Source: Diploptera punctata
Taxonomy: Eukaryota > Arthropoda > Insecta > Blattodea > Blaberidae
NCBI GenBank assembly: GCA_030220185.1
Contig: JASPKZ010007797.1
Coordinates: 4,578,501 to 4,642,500, forward strand
Reading direction: 5' to 3'
DNA: 64,000 nt
Made by a program: the position numbers and the translations under genes. The notes below the pieces were generated by a model. That model was not told where the DNA came from, searched no databases, and was given only the letters and a program-made list of their open reading frames with translations. Shown in pieces: positions 9,768 through 21,129 of the stretch (positions within the stretch are counted from its first letter, which is position 1; every line of letters begins with the position of its first letter).

Positions 9768-10144
9768 CTGAAAAATTAGAAATTGACAAAATGTCAACCC
9801 ACTCTTCTGATAAGAAATAAAGAGAGTCATAATACTATGTTTCCCCTAGTTTCACAAACATTATAATTTGAAGAAAGGTCAATAAAATAGTCAGAAAGGA
9901 TTTTACGAAAAGTTCTATAGTATTATTGAGTTATTTGGGGCTATAATTATTTACGTTTTATAAGCATATAAACAAGTCATATCTAAAGAATATGTTAATA
10001 GGAATACATAAAAATTATCTTTATTAAATTTGGGGAATTATTAAACACAATGATATACGTAAATGAATTATAATAATTATTCATTCGGTTAACTGCAAAA
10101 AATAAAAATAATTATTCATTCATAGACCGGTAAGAGTTACCTAC
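9768..10144 (-). other. Cul5 intron 1 (377 bp)
   Basis: This is a short AT-rich intron between the donor GTAGGT at 10144 and the acceptor before 9767. No repeat is recognised in it. Confidence 0.9.
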
Positions 10145-10162
10145 CTTCAACATCGCCGCCAT
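10145..10162 (-). CDS. Cul5: Cullin-5, coding exon 1 with start codon
   Basis: The minus strand reads ATGGCGGCGATGTTGAAG, then the donor GTAGGT, encoding MAAMLK. Animal Cul5 begins MATSNLLKNKG, so this start, spacing and phase fit the family. The exon is too short for a frame search; it was placed from the splice donor, the phase-0 join to DKGQPMFEDKW and the purine-free start context TGTCATGG. A second in-frame ATG (codon 4) exists, but the first is preferred by the family length. Confidence 0.88.
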
Positions 10163-10419
10163 GACAGTTTTATACGTGATGAATTGAAATTTTATATTAA
10201 TGTATTTTAAACATTTTCGAATTTAAATAAAACTAAACATTGAAATTAATTATTAATTTTATATTATCACTAATATTAACTCTGATCAGAATTTAATATT
10301 TTATTAACTTCCAGTATGTCAACTAATTCTGTTGTGAATAAATTTAAACAGCAGAGTAGCCAATACAGAAAAAATACGCCAAATCAAAATCACATGAGAA
10401 ACGTCATAGAGTGGGTTAT

Positions 10420-10500
10420 CGTTGACCCACAGGTTCATGCATAAGCCAGCGATAACCCACGCATAAGCTCTCCATTCAACCATATCCTCAACTAACACGT
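10420..10500 (-). pseudogene. LINE A 3' end fragment
   Basis: ATAAGCTCTCCAT and the flanking sequence match the extreme 3' part of LINE A seen at 25380-25400 and 45790-45820. Confidence 0.5.
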
Positions 10501-10514
10501 TTTAATCTTTTTTT

Positions 10515-10683
10515 TTCAGTGCCACCTGTTTGTCATTCGACATTTCAGGTATTCTCTCCTGGCATTGGCGTATTGTAACCCACTTCTGAGGTTGGGGCGC
10601 CTGGAAGGCGGGGTTACGCTGCCCAAAAATATGACGGGTGATGACGATGGGTAATGATGCGCCAGGAGAGGCCTTAAACCTGA
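10515..10683 (-). mobile_element. SINE-4 fragment
   Basis: The reverse of the SINE-4 body is clear (CACTTCTGAGGTTGGGGCGC, GGTTACGCTGCCC). It begins with a T-run, which is the reversed A tail. Confidence 0.7.
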
Positions 10684-10724
10684 ACTTAATCTAATGAGGT
10701 GAATATAATATTGATGATAATGAT

Positions 10725-10896
10725 GGCCATATGATGTTCGGGGACCATTTAGACCTTAAAGCATCCTGACATTTGTCTTATAGGTGAGGAAAAACTCCGA
10801 AAAAACCTCACCTAGGAAACTTGTCCCGAGCGGGCATCGAACCCGGGCCCACTGCATGACAAGGTAGCACGCTACCTCGAGACCACAGCAGTGGAC
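10725..10896 (-). mobile_element. SINE-3, tRNA-derived
   Basis: The minus-strand head GGTCTCGAGGTAGCGTGCTA and the B box GGGTTCGATGCCC are tRNA-like. The body matches copies at 51602-51925, 50950-51267 and 27893-28080. Confidence 0.75.
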
Positions 10897-11120
10897 TCGT
10901 TCTCTGTACAATTCTCTTCCTTCAAATTATGATTAATGTTACTCTCGCATATCATTCTTTGTCTACCTACTTAGTGCTTTCTCCCTGGTATTCCATGCCT
11001 CTTTTTCATTCCACATTCGTGTCACATGTTCTACCCATCCCAATCTACAGATATATTTTTTTTTTATATCTGGTTTCCAAAAAGCTATGTAATTTTCTTC
11101 ATTGTCAGTAAAGCCCAAAA
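10897..11120 (-). pseudogene. Degraded LINE A fragment
   Basis: It is a diverged reverse copy of the LINE A C-terminal segment (compare 25430-25640), with the same order of motifs around CACATGTTCTACCCATCCCA. It has many indels. Confidence 0.55.
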
Positions 11121-11864
11121 ATGCACTTAATTATTTTACTTGCACTATCCTTTTTTGCTGTTAAAATTTTTGCAAGATATTTTTCTTCGTTATTTGATAG
11201 AAGATTATATTTAATGTAAAATGTGATGGAATTTTTTTCATCAAACATTTGAATTTTGTGTTACTACTTGCCAGCTAGTATATATTTCAATTACACAGTT
11301 GACGATTAACAATGTGCTGCGCTTAATGTTTCAATATGTGTTTCTCATTAATAATTTTTTTGTGATAGTATAGCACTGCAATAGAATATGTTTTCCAATG
11401 TTTTCTTAATAAACCATAAGATCAGACACCCAGGCATGTAAAATCTTAATTTTCATACCACGAGGGTTGGTCCTATACAGGCCAGTTAAGAGGGCTTATG
11501 TCTTTACATACTGCTAAAATGAAATTTATTTATTGACTTCATTTAGTAATGTATGAAAGTTTAATGTCAAACCAAACAATGCAAATAGCATCACCGAGGA
11601 TTGTGAATGAAAAATTGTATTATATTTACATAATTTTTATTAATTGTCTATGTAATTATGCTTTTTTTTTCAAATCTAAGAAATAATTTATAAACATTAA
11701 TACCTCCTGTAGCATTATAATAATTTTACATTTTTCCTTCCATGAATGTAGCAGACACATTAAAATGTGAGTCAATTATTTGCCTGTTGGTTGACATGCT
11801 AAGTTATTAAGCCAAGATTTATTGTTCAAATATCGATGAGATGTGTAAAAAAAAAGGTGGTATA

Positions 11865-12175
11865 ATTATTGAGTAACACTAAGAAATTGGAATTGGAAGT
11901 AAACATCAATAAAACTAAATATATGGTCACACATATAAATTCATTATATAATGGAAATGGACAGTTAATAACAAATGAGTAAAATTTAGAAGAAGTTGTT
12001 GAATTCGAATACCTAGGAACAGTAATTACAACAGAAATAAGGTGCAATAAAACATGAGCTCAAATATGGAAATGCATGCTTTTACACATTACAGGGACTC
12101 TTGTCCCAAATTCTCTCAAAAAAGTTAAACTGAAAATGTATAAAACTGTTATTATTTCAGATATATTATCTGTAA
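11865..12175 (+). pseudogene. LINE A fragment, plus strand
   Basis: Broken frames match LINE A around KKLGLEVNISKTKYMVT and the following YLGT-IT segment seen intact at 46225-47253. Stops and frameshifts are present. Confidence 0.7.
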
Positions 12176-12440
12176 GACAAATGTCAGGAAATTTTAAGAC
12201 CCAAACGTCCCCGAACATCATCTGGCTGTCATTATCATCAATAACATATTCATTAAGTTTAGGATTAAGGCCTCTCCTGGTTCATCATTACCATCATCAC
12301 CACCTATCATAATTCATAGGAGCAGCGTAACTCTGCCTTCTAGGCGCCCCAACCTCAGAAGTGTGTTATAATAAAGCCATGCCCCAGGAGAGAATACCAG
12401 AATGTCGAAATGATAACATGGTGGCATTGAATAAAATGAA
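12176..12440 (+). mobile_element. SINE-3 tail joined to SINE-4, inside LINE A
   Basis: It holds the SINE-3 body (AATGTCAGGAAATTTTAAG, CCCGAACATCATCTGGC) followed by SINE-4 (CTGCCTTCTAGGCGCCCCAA to the GAATAAAATG tail). LINE A homology resumes to the right, so these interrupt it. Confidence 0.6.
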
Positions 12441-12862
12441 AATTATATGGATGCAAAACACTGACTCTTATTTTAAGGGAAGGGAAAAATTACGAGTACC
12501 CGTACATGAGGATAAAGTTCTTAGGAAAATTTTTGGATCAAAGAAAGGGAACAGACAGATTAACGGTGAAGACTACATAACTGTGAGCTATATTCTTTTT
12601 ATGGGAAATCAGATGTAATAAGAACAGTTATATCTCATAGATGGTAATGGGCAGAGCATGTGGCATAAATGGAGTATGAAAAAAAGGGGCATGGAAACTT
12701 CTTGTAAGAAAGCCAGAGGGAAAGCACCCAATACATAGTTAAAGAATAAGGTGGGAGAATAACATTAACCATGATTTGAAAGAGATAAAGTACACATAGA
12801 AAGTTCGGAAAACATTAGCTCAGGAAAAGAATGTTTGGAGAGCTTATGTTTGCACATCCATT
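12441..12862 (+). pseudogene. LINE A C-terminal fragment
   Basis: It is a decayed plus-strand copy of the tail that reads RRLRWAGHVARM and GKRPVGRPRMRWENNINYDL in the better copies. Numerous stops. Confidence 0.65.
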
Positions 12863-12867
12863 AATTA

Positions 12868-13145
<278 letters not shown>

Positions 13146-13179
13146 GGAAATAGCATTTCGGCTTACTCACAACATTTAT

Positions 13180-13390
13180 AATAAAAAATGCATATTTTTA
13201 CATACAAAATTACATATAACACTGTAATTAAACCAGAGTGCCTCTATGGAGCAGACACATTAATTTTGAATAGAAAAAAAGAAATAAAAAATATAGTGAA
13301 AAAAGAATGCAAAATTATAAGAAAAGTTTTAGGTCCACAAGTTATAGATGAAGAAGTACTTTGCGTAGTCCTACATAGGCTCATCCGCAA
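13180..13390 (+). pseudogene. LINE reverse-transcriptase C-terminal fragment
   Basis: YNTVIKPECLYGADTLILN matches the conserved YK-VI-P-LLYG-ETW segment after the RT domain. The frame then runs into a microsatellite. Confidence 0.6.
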
Positions 13391-13397
13391 TAAAAAA

Positions 13398-13452
13398 AAT
13401 GATAATGATGATGATGATAATAATAATAATAATAATGATAATGATGATGATG

Positions 13453-13487
<35 letters not shown>

Positions 13488-13535
13488 TAATAATAATAAT
13501 AATTGTAATAATATTAATAATAACTTTGTATTTTG
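13398..13535 (+). repeat. GAT/AAT microsatellite
   Basis: Mixed ATG/AAT trinucleotide repeats end about 155 bp before the prefoldin start codon, close to its likely promoter. Confidence 0.95.
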
Positions 13536-13690
13536 AGGAAAAATTATAAATTAAACATTTATTTAATATGTGGGATATTTTTAAAATGGTTATAATTTTG
13601 ACCAAGTTTAACGAAGTTTAATGGGTATCGCTGGTGTGACAGCAGTATTTAGGAACTTTTGGCTAAACGGTGTTGGCTACGTAATTAAAG

Positions 13691-13771
13691 ATGGAGGGCG
13701 ACAAGGCAGACAAAGTTTCCGAAGGTTCTAAAAAGAAATCTTATGCAGGCATTCCGGAAGCCGCTTTTGTT
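13691..13771 (+). CDS. Vbp1: Prefoldin subunit 3 (VBP1 family), exon 1
   Basis: Prefoldin subunit 3 is an alpha-type subunit of the hexameric cytosolic prefoldin, which delivers unfolded actin and tubulin to the TRiC/CCT chaperonin; it also binds the von Hippel-Lindau protein. The five exons here splice to 191 residues, close to the vertebrate length of 197. Exon 1 encodes MEGDKADKVSEGSKKKSYAG then IPEAAFV (residues 1-27), and the family has LGIPEAVFVEDVD at the exon 1/2 join. The start ATG follows an upstream stop in frame, and GTAAGT at 13772 is a strong donor. The first 18 residues are charged and variable, as usual for this subunit. The gene is divergent from Cul5. Its expression control is not visible apart from the repeat-free 150 bp upstream. 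Confidence 0.95.
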
Positions 13772-14029
13772 GTAAGTAAATTCTGAAAAATACAATACAT
13801 TTATTATATAATATGAATAAATTATTAGTTGTACCCACATTCCATTAATAATGATCTATACCTTGGGTACATCGTACATGAGGCTTAAAGTTCGTGTTCG
13901 AAATAAAATTATATTTGTTGCAAAAGCATGTTACTTTTTAAACATTTACGATACTTTTTTTTATAGTCAACATTGTGGCTTGAATAAATATATAATGATA
14001 AGAGAGGAAAAAAAAAAAAAAAGATAATT

Positions 14030-16320
14030 ACGGCTGTGCTTTCCTTTAGGTCCGAAAAATTTTTCAATTTTATATCTTATTCCACTGATGCACTAAACAC
14101 TCTTAAACACTTTCAAAACATTTTGCAACACTTTTTAGCACATCTTCCAATGTTGCAACGAGTTTTTTTTCATATTTATATATTTGCGTAAAACACGGTT
14201 TGCTACATTGCTTACTTCCCACTCTTTGTTATTTTCCCTCCACTTCCTATGTTGTTCCAGCGTTGCCACCATCAACAACCCGAACTTGCTTTTTAAATGT
14301 GATTCCACGTTCCCTGGATTTCACCTACGTTAGAGTAATTGATTTGTGTTACAGTAATTGATTTAGGTTTGGTTAGCTTTTAGGTTCCTTGCTTTTTAAA
14401 AGTGATTTGATACGTAAAATAAATTATACGTTTTTAGACAAGTTATGGGATTATTGTGTCAATGTTGGTCATACTGACTTCTCATATAGATACCGCCAAC
14501 TGCTGGAGGTTGCATTTATCTACCTGGGATAATTGGAGCACTAGCGCATGCGCACTGCAATTCTATAGAACTTAGAAAAATTTTCTCCGGACCTAAAGGA
14601 AAGTATATCCATAATTACTAAGAAAACCTAATCGTTCAACTGAACTATTCTGTTAAAACATAGGGCTGTTGTAGGGTTCAGGTCGCAAAAAAATTTCAAT
14701 TTAATATCTTATTCCACTGAACACTTTTAACACATTTTAAACATCTTCCAATGTTGCAACGATCTTTTTTTTTTATATTTATATATTTACGTAAAACATG
14801 GAACCTAAAAGCTAACCAAACCTAAATCAATTACTGTAACACAAATCAATTACTCTAACGTAGGTGAAATCCAGGGAACGTGGAAATGGTTGGCAACATC
14901 TGGAGGTTGTTGTACACTTCAGGTCGCAAACATTTTTCAATTTAATATCTTATTCCACTGATGCACTAAACATGTTTAAAACATTTTGCAACACTTTTAA
15001 ACACATTTTAAACATCTTCCAATGTTGCAACAAGTTTTTTTTCATATTTATATATTTGCGTAAAACACGGTCGTGCTACATTGCTTACTTCCTACTCTTT
15101 GTTATTTTCCCTCCACTTCCTATGTTGTTCCAGCGTTGCCACCATCAACAACCCAAACTACTCCAGATGTTGCCAACCATTTCCACGTTCCCTGGATTTC
15201 ACCTACGTTAGAGTAATTGATTTGTGTTACAGTAATTGATTTAGGTTTGGTTAGCTTTTAGGTTCCTTGCTTTTTAAATGTGATTGATACGTAAAATAAA
15301 TTACCTCTTCATATCTGTTATTCTATGAAAAATTCAAAATATCAGACGGTTACCACGTAAAATCATATTTCCACTAGTTAATTTCTTGTTAATTATACAT
15401 TTTTAGACAAGTTCTGGGAATTTTGTGTCTGTTGGTCATACTGATTTCACATACATATACTGCCAACTGCTGGAGGTTGCATTTATCTACCTGGGATAAT
15501 TGGAGCAATAGCACATGCACACTGCGATTCTATAGAACTTAGAAAAATTTTCGTGCGACCCGAAGTGTAGCATATTTTGGGTTGTTGATGGTGGCAACGC
15601 TGGAACAACATAGGAAGAGGAGGGAAAATAGCAGAGAGTAGCAAGTAAGCAATGTAGCATGACCATGTTTTACATAAATATATAAATATAAAAAAAAGAT
15701 CGTTGCAACATTGGAAGATGTTTAAAAGTGTTACAAAATGTTTTAAAATGTTTTAAAATGTTTTAAACGTGTTTAAAAGTGTTTAGTGCATCAATGGAAT
15801 AAGATATTAAATTAAAAATTTTTTGCGACCTGAACCCTACAACAGCCCTATGGGTTTGGTTAGCTTTTAGGTTCCTTGCTTTTTAAATGTGATTCCACGT
15901 TCCCTGGATTTCACCTACGTTAGAGTAATTGATTTGTGTTACAGTAATTGATTTAGGTTTGGTTAGCTTTTAGGTTCCTTGCTTTTTAAATGTGATTTGA
16001 TACGTAAAATAAATTACCTCTTCATATCTGTTATTCTATGAAAAATTCAAAATATCGGACGATTACCATGTAAAATCATATTTCCACTAGTTCATTTCGT
16101 GTTAATTATACATTTTTAGACAAGTTCTGGGAATTTTGTGTCAATGTTGGTCATACATATGATTTCACATACATATACCGCCAACTGCTGGAGGTTGCAT
16201 TTATCTACCTGGGATAATTGGAGCACTAGCACATGCGCACTGCAATTCTATAGAACTTAGAAGAATTTTCTTGCGACCCGAAGTGTAGCATATCCAAACA
16301 TAGTTCAATTTTCCAATTTA
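14030..16320. repeat. Cluster of tandem and inverted copies of an unknown element
   Basis: A unit containing TTATTCCACTGATGCACTAA, AACATTTTGCAACACTTT, CATCTTCCAATGTTGCAACG and TTTAGGTTTGGTTAGCTTTT occurs about four times (from 14050, 14690 and 14940 on one strand, and from 15560 in reverse). Units end near the palindromic motif GCGCATGCGCAC followed by TTCTATAGAACTTAGAAAAA. No reading frame is convincing. The structure recalls solo terminal repeats of a retroelement arranged as direct and inverted copies. Confidence 0.6.
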
Positions 16321-16373
16321 GTGAACGCTTTCTTGAAATCATAGCGTATATGGCTCGCATTGGCTCTTGATAC

Positions 16374-16393
16374 CGAGAGAGAGAGAGAGAGAA
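16374..16393 (+). repeat. GA dinucleotide repeat
   Basis: A short perfect GA run. Around it, 16440-16560 and 16680-16790 are inverted diverged copies of a motif with GACATATCT-TGAAATC. Confidence 0.9.
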
Positions 16394-16833
16394 TTAAAAA
16401 CTTTGGTACCAATACTTTATTTAGATTACCTTGTCAAATGAATTTTTATAAATTCTGCAGAATCGTGCGCAAGCATGAACGCTTAAAGTAAGCGCCAGAT
16501 GGCGGACATATCTGTGAAATCAGTATGACCAATCTTTGCAATAAATTCCCAAACATTTTTATAGGAAATGGATGTACACTAACCAGCCCTTTCATAACAT
16601 AAATAGATTACATACCTATTATTCAATAAATTTTGAACTAACCTGGTGTACTCTAACCTTTTCCTTCAGAACCTAACAAAGTGAAATGTTTTGGAATTAA
16701 TTGCAAATGTAGGTTGTTTCGATTTCATAGATATGTCTGCCATCTGGCGGATGTTTCTTTAAGCGTTCACGATGCGTACTATGCTGCTGTAAAAAATCAT
16801 TGAGACTTAAATAATACTTTGATAAATATTTAA

Positions 16834-17185
16834 AATAAATAAGTTATATGGCGTGACAGGCCTAGAAGGCCCTTAGCCTACTATCCAGCTGCTGGCCTCA
16901 CATCCACATGTGTCAATCACAGGTAGATATGATCATCTAGTCAGTGTAGGGGTGACATGTGGTCAGCATGATGAGTCCCTCAGCTGTTATAGCTGGTTTT
17001 CTCAACCTGGAACGGCTATTTATTGTAGCTACTCAATTGGCTCACGATGCTGGGTGGGCACCGGTCCCATACTGGCCAAAATGCCATAAGAAAATTTCTT
17101 CCCCCATGGAGACTCGAACCAGCGCAAGTCCCATAGCTCTGTGCCAAGGCTTCCTGCCTGAACCACTCGGCTATGGCACAGGACA
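16834..17185 (-). mobile_element. SINE-1 with target duplication
   Basis: It is a full SINE-1 copy in reverse, with the tRNA-like head at the right (B box GGTTCGAGTCTCC). The 13-bp duplication GATAAATATTTAA flanks it at 16821-16833 and 17186-17198. Confidence 0.88.
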
Positions 17186-17339
17186 GATAAATATTTAATA
17201 TTTGTAAAGAACCAGTTATAAGTATTGTAGTGAAACATTTAAAATAGTAGAAAATATTGGTAAAGACAGAAAAAGTACATAGAGAAACAGTATTATAAAA
17301 ATATAGTATGAAAAAATCATAAGTCAAAGTATTCTAAAG

Positions 17340-18045
17340 TTGAGCCAAAAAAAAATTGTTCAATGTTTTTATTGATGTGAGGAATTAATAATTAGCCCAT
17401 AATCATCCCATTTTGGGCCAGGGCCTCGTACAACTGCAGGATGGCTATGTTACATCCCCGGGTTAGCCAACCCCTTGGGACTATCACTTTCACTTTTTTA
17501 TGGATTGATCCCACTTTTATCTGTCTTGTGTTGTTCTAGTCCACAATTTTCCTAGATGACACTTAAACACTTCACTCCATCGCTTTTTTTGTCTTCTTAC
17601 TTTCCTTTTCCCTAGTCTGGGTTCCCACATAGTCACTGCATAAGTCCACTTTTTAGGTTATATTTGGAGCACATGACCCCTCCCCACTTCCATTTCAACC
17701 CCATTGCTGATGTTGCTATGTTTTTCAGTCGTGTTATCTTGTGGATGTCCTCGTTCCTGAAGCAGCCTCTTCTCGTGATTTTTATTTTTATTAGCTTCTG
17801 CTCCATTTTTCTCTGGCAAATTTCTAATTTGGCTGTTACTCTTTTTTTGTTAATGACCATGTCTGTGAGCCGTATGTTAACTCTGATAATATACACATGT
17901 CCATGACTGCTTTTTTCATTTTTAGGCTGATGGATTTTTCTAGTAATATAAACTTTAGAGCCCAGAATGTGTTCTATGTTTGTGTGATTCTTTTTTTCGA
18001 TTTTGTTCAGAGTTTGGTTGGTGAATGATATGGCTTGGTGCAAAG
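17340..18045 (-). pseudogene. LINE C-terminal remnant
   Basis: The minus strand encodes, with breaks, RGCFRNEDIHKITRLKNIA and AMGLKWKWGGVM, a tail motif of LINE proteins that precedes the GRPKKRW-type block. It has frameshifts and lacks the polymerase domain. Confidence 0.5.
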
Positions 18046-18184
18046 AATATATATATATAATTGTAATGTAAATTATAGCTTATAGTTTTTGGTCAGAAAG
18101 ATGTACGAGAAACAGAAATAGAGGTGATAATAAAATAACTTGCAATCATTAATAATAAATACAATAGCACTCAATGTTTACATA

Positions 18185-19416
18185 CAGTAAAAGCTCCTTA
18201 TTTGTGGGGGAAACCGCAAATATGGAATGGTAATTTGTATGGATATAGAGGGGATACGTTCCAGGGTTCCGAAATACAATAAAAATTATAAAAATAAAAT
18301 TAATTGAGAGATTTTGAACAATTTTCCTTTTACTCGACATTATAAATTGGCAACAAAGCAAAAGACATGTGTTATTCAATAAAAATTATTGCAACGAATG
18401 ACAAGTTGAAACAATAAAACACCGATCATGGCGAGGTCAGCATTTATCAGCGGATGTAGCGGCACGTGAAATAGAGCAGTGGTGGCTTTTAACAATGAAC
18501 TTTAGGCTTAGTAACAATAAGATTTGGGCTCTTCATTAGAATAATTTACTCTTGATTTTTGAGTTTCTTGTTGTGAATTATGTCTTCTTATGTATTTAAT
18601 AACATTTTTAAATATTTTGAATTTTTTCAAACAATTTTTATAACTTTATTTTAGAATTTTTAAGTATTTATTCAAATACACATATTGTGATGGTGACTTG
18701 CTATTTTCTCCAGAGAATATATTATATAGTTGGAACCAGTGGGTTATCGATGGTTGTGATTATTAAGTAGTGAAGAAAAGGGCGTTTTATGGGATCCACC
18801 CTAGTTAGAGTAATTGAATTAGGTTAAGTATCAGATAGTTAGTTAGCTTTTAAGTTCGTTAAATTTTAAATGTGTCTAAATACATAAAACAAAAGAAAAA
18901 GATAATAATCAAAACAATGATAATAATCAATATGTGGTTTGATGATGGGTTATCGCTGGCTCTATAAACTCTGGCGCATGCACACTGTTGTTCTATAGGA
19001 CTTTGAAAATGTATCAGGTAAATTAAAGTGGAGAATCCCCAAGATTTATTTTACTTCGATATTAATTTGTTCAGACTGGATCTGCGAATATAGAAATTTT
19101 CAACAGCGAATACAGGACTGTGTTGCAATTGATGATCTTGAAGAAGATTTTCGGGCTGTAGGCCGTGGTCGTGAGGCTTGTAGTTCCCCGATGTTTTGCC
19201 AGAGACTGTCTGGCATCCTCTAGGGTTGTCTTGAGACTGGCAATTCTGTCCATGTCTGTCCTATTTGTACGTTCACCGCGATGTGTTCGTAAGTTATATC
19301 TGCCTTCTGATTGGTCCGCATTAGGGACTTCCATTGTTCCAATGAGATTGCTGGTTGAAGTCTACGTGAATACACGTGTTGCAATTTTTTAACCTGCGAA
19401 TAAGGAGCTTTTACTA
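18185..19416. mobile_element. pogo/Tigger-like non-autonomous DNA element
   Basis: The left end CAGTAAAAGCTCCTTATTTG and the inverted right end (GCGAATAAGGAGCTTTTACTA) are terminal inverted repeats flanked by TA. A close relative lies at 51295-52520. Both lack a transposase. This copy contains two insertions: the CTATAGAAC/CAGGTAA repeat (18690-19040) and a PLE-like piece (19130-19380). Confidence 0.75.
19134..19380 (-). pseudogene. PLE-like fragment inside the Tigger-like element
   Basis: The minus strand holds a block parallel to the PLE segment at 29400-29500: a GAGGATGCCAGACAGTCTCT-like start, then ACGACCACGGCCTACAGCCC aligned with AAGACCACGGCCATTTAACC. The apparent frame MEVPNADQSEGRYNLRTHRG has no function I recognise. 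Confidence 0.35.
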
Positions 19417-19567
19417 TACTCTATAAGTCATCAATGTTGGCTCAGTTGCTGTAGATGTTGTTTTAAATTCCACTGGGTAGAGGGTCTGTACTTAAGGTAA
19501 CTTTTTAAAATGTAATGGAAGCTAACCTAACAATGTAGCCTAATCCTGAATATTACTAACTAACTCC

Positions 19568-19650
19568 ATAGTGCGACAGGCCTAGAAGACCCTTGACCAA
19601 TCAGGTTACTGCTGGTCTCACATCCACATGTGTTATTCACAGAAGTATAC
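19568..19650 (-). mobile_element. SINE-1 3' fragment
   Basis: Only the 3' end of SINE-1 is present (GTGCGACAGGCCTAGAAG to the CACATCCACATGTGTTA region). Confidence 0.7.
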
Positions 19651-19883
19651 CTCATCTGCTCTTAGAGTGATCTTAACATAAACAAATTCCAATTGTATCT
19701 TTCTGCCATTTGCGCCACAATTACTTTCACATTGACAGGGAGAACGTCTGAAGTATATAAGACATGTGATCGTTGGATGGGGTAGATTATAAGAAAGCTG
19801 GTGAGCTTTTTCACTGAACTTGTGAAATACATTTAAAATATTGTTTATTTTTTATTATTTCACTCACCTCATACTTCATAAAT

Positions 19884-19933
19884 CATAGCAGACCCTGGGT
19901 TTCTTCACGTAATTTGTGACATTGTCAATGCTG
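19884..19933 (-). ncRNA. Hammerhead-type ribozyme, PLE family E (3' repeat)
   Basis: It has the same sequence and fold as 20833-20882: core UUGACAA (19928-19922) and a GUC cleavage site. Confidence 0.45.
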
Positions 19934-19965
19934 CGTCACGTTCACAACTGACGTCCAACGGCCTT

Positions 19966-20577
19966 CTATCCTGCAGTTTTTTTTTTTTTTTTTTTCTTAG
20001 AGTAACTAATGCATGTTTTCAATCCCTTGTCCAAAATAGATATTTCTTCTTTTGTAAAGTTTTCAGATGATAGGTTAATTACATTATTCTCAATTTCTTT
20101 ATCCCTCCCTAATGTAGTGGTTATACTTTTTGTACTTATATTTTTCTTCAATTTTTTTTAAATCAGGTTTTAAATTAATTATCTTTTTCTTTTGTACATC
20201 AAATTTTTTCTTCATTTTGAGGTTCAATTGGTTGTAGAAGTTTTTTTCTAGGTTATCCCAAATTATTTGTCCTAAATTGTTGTTTAATCTTAGATGTAAA
20301 AAGTACAGTTCTACGTCTATTTTACTTATAGTTGTGTAATGTTTGACTTTTTCCAAATTGAGAGTTTTCTTTTCTAAACTTTTTTGGTGTTGGTTATTGT
20401 TGTTTTTAACCATTTCCGGACAAATTTTGGAGTGATATTATTTTCTAAACATTTATTAATGAATTTGATATCTGCAGCTCTTTTATTTCTAAGTTCTTTT
20501 AATTTCAAATATCTTTTAATTTCTATCTTAGTTTTCGAAAAATGTTCGTTGAAATGTTGTATGTTTGAAGCCGCCAT
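19966..20577 (-). pseudogene. PLE N-terminal coding region, frameshifted
   Basis: It begins MAASNIQHFNEHFSKTKIEI and continues in other frames through KVKHYTTISKIDVELYFLHL to NVINLSSENFTKEEISILDKGL. That last block matches the conserved NLS-LT--E--LL-KGL entry of Penelope-like reverse transcriptases. The frame breaks at least twice and ends in an A-run before the RT core. The start codon follows ACAAG, a fair context. Confidence 0.7.
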
Positions 20578-20720
20578 CTTGTTCCAGTTGTTTACGTTAT
20601 TCTTGTTTTCCTATGACTTGATAGCCAACTTTATTAAGTTATGTAGATAGGAAATAACACTATGAGGTTCTTTAATATTGTTTATTTTTTATTATTTCAC
20701 TCACCTCATACTTCATAAAT

Positions 20721-20770
20721 CATAGCAGACCCTGGGTTTCTTCACGTAATTTGTGACATTGTCAATGCTG
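20721..20770 (-). ncRNA. Hammerhead-type ribozyme, PLE family E (5' repeat)
   Basis: The core UUGACAA is at 20765-20759 on the minus strand. The sequence is identical to the plus-strand copy described at 20833-20882. Confidence 0.45.
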
Positions 20771-20832
20771 CGTCACGTTCACAACTGACGTCCAACGGCC
20801 TTCTATCCTGGACGTCAGTTGTGAACGTGACG

Positions 20833-20882
20833 CAGCATTGACAATGTCACAAATTACGTGAAGAAACCCAGGGTCTGCTATG
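20833..20882 (+). ncRNA. Hammerhead-type ribozyme, PLE family E
   Basis: Core UUGACAA (20838-20844), stem II UCAC/GUGA, GAAA (20863-20866), stem III ACC/GGU around CAG, and the cleavage triplet GUC at 20873-20875. The following UGCU pairs with AGCA just before the core (stem I). Core bases C3 and G8 are both changed, to U and A, which keeps the C3-G8 pair as U-A. Confidence 0.5.
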
Positions 20883-21129
20883 ATTTATGAAGTATGAGGT
20901 GAGTGAAATAATAAAAAATAAACAATATTAAAGAACCTCATAGTGTTATTTCCTATCTACATAACTTAACATTTAAAATAACTGTTTTTTGAACACTAGT
21001 CAAAGGTTTGCCAGACTAATGTTTTAAAAAATTTAGATGGCGACACAGCAACAGACTCCACACCTTTAACCATTTTGTTTTGGTCATACAGCCAGTGTAT
21101 GGGTTACATGTGATCAGCATGTCGGGTTG

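Larger units (their letters stand above)
19858..20960 (-). mobile_element. Penelope-like element, family E, with terminal repeats
   Basis: On the minus strand the order is: a terminal repeat with a ribozyme-like fold (20770-20700), a 5' leader, an N-terminal reading frame (20577-19966, broken), an A-run, and a second terminal repeat in the same orientation (19975-19862). A third repeat copy lies inverted at 20812-20930. Direct plus inverted partial terminal repeats are typical of PLEs. The reverse transcriptase and endonuclease are deleted. Confidence 0.8.

Noticed and set aside
9552..9830. Taking the Cul5 exon 2 frame to start at its own upstream ATG
   Set aside because: The part before DKGQ reads through intron sequence; the acceptor, phase and family alignment place the border at 9767.
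14864..15211. 115-residue plus-strand frame
   Set aside because: It falls wholly within the repeated unit at 14-16.3 kb, is not kept in the other copies, and has no motif.
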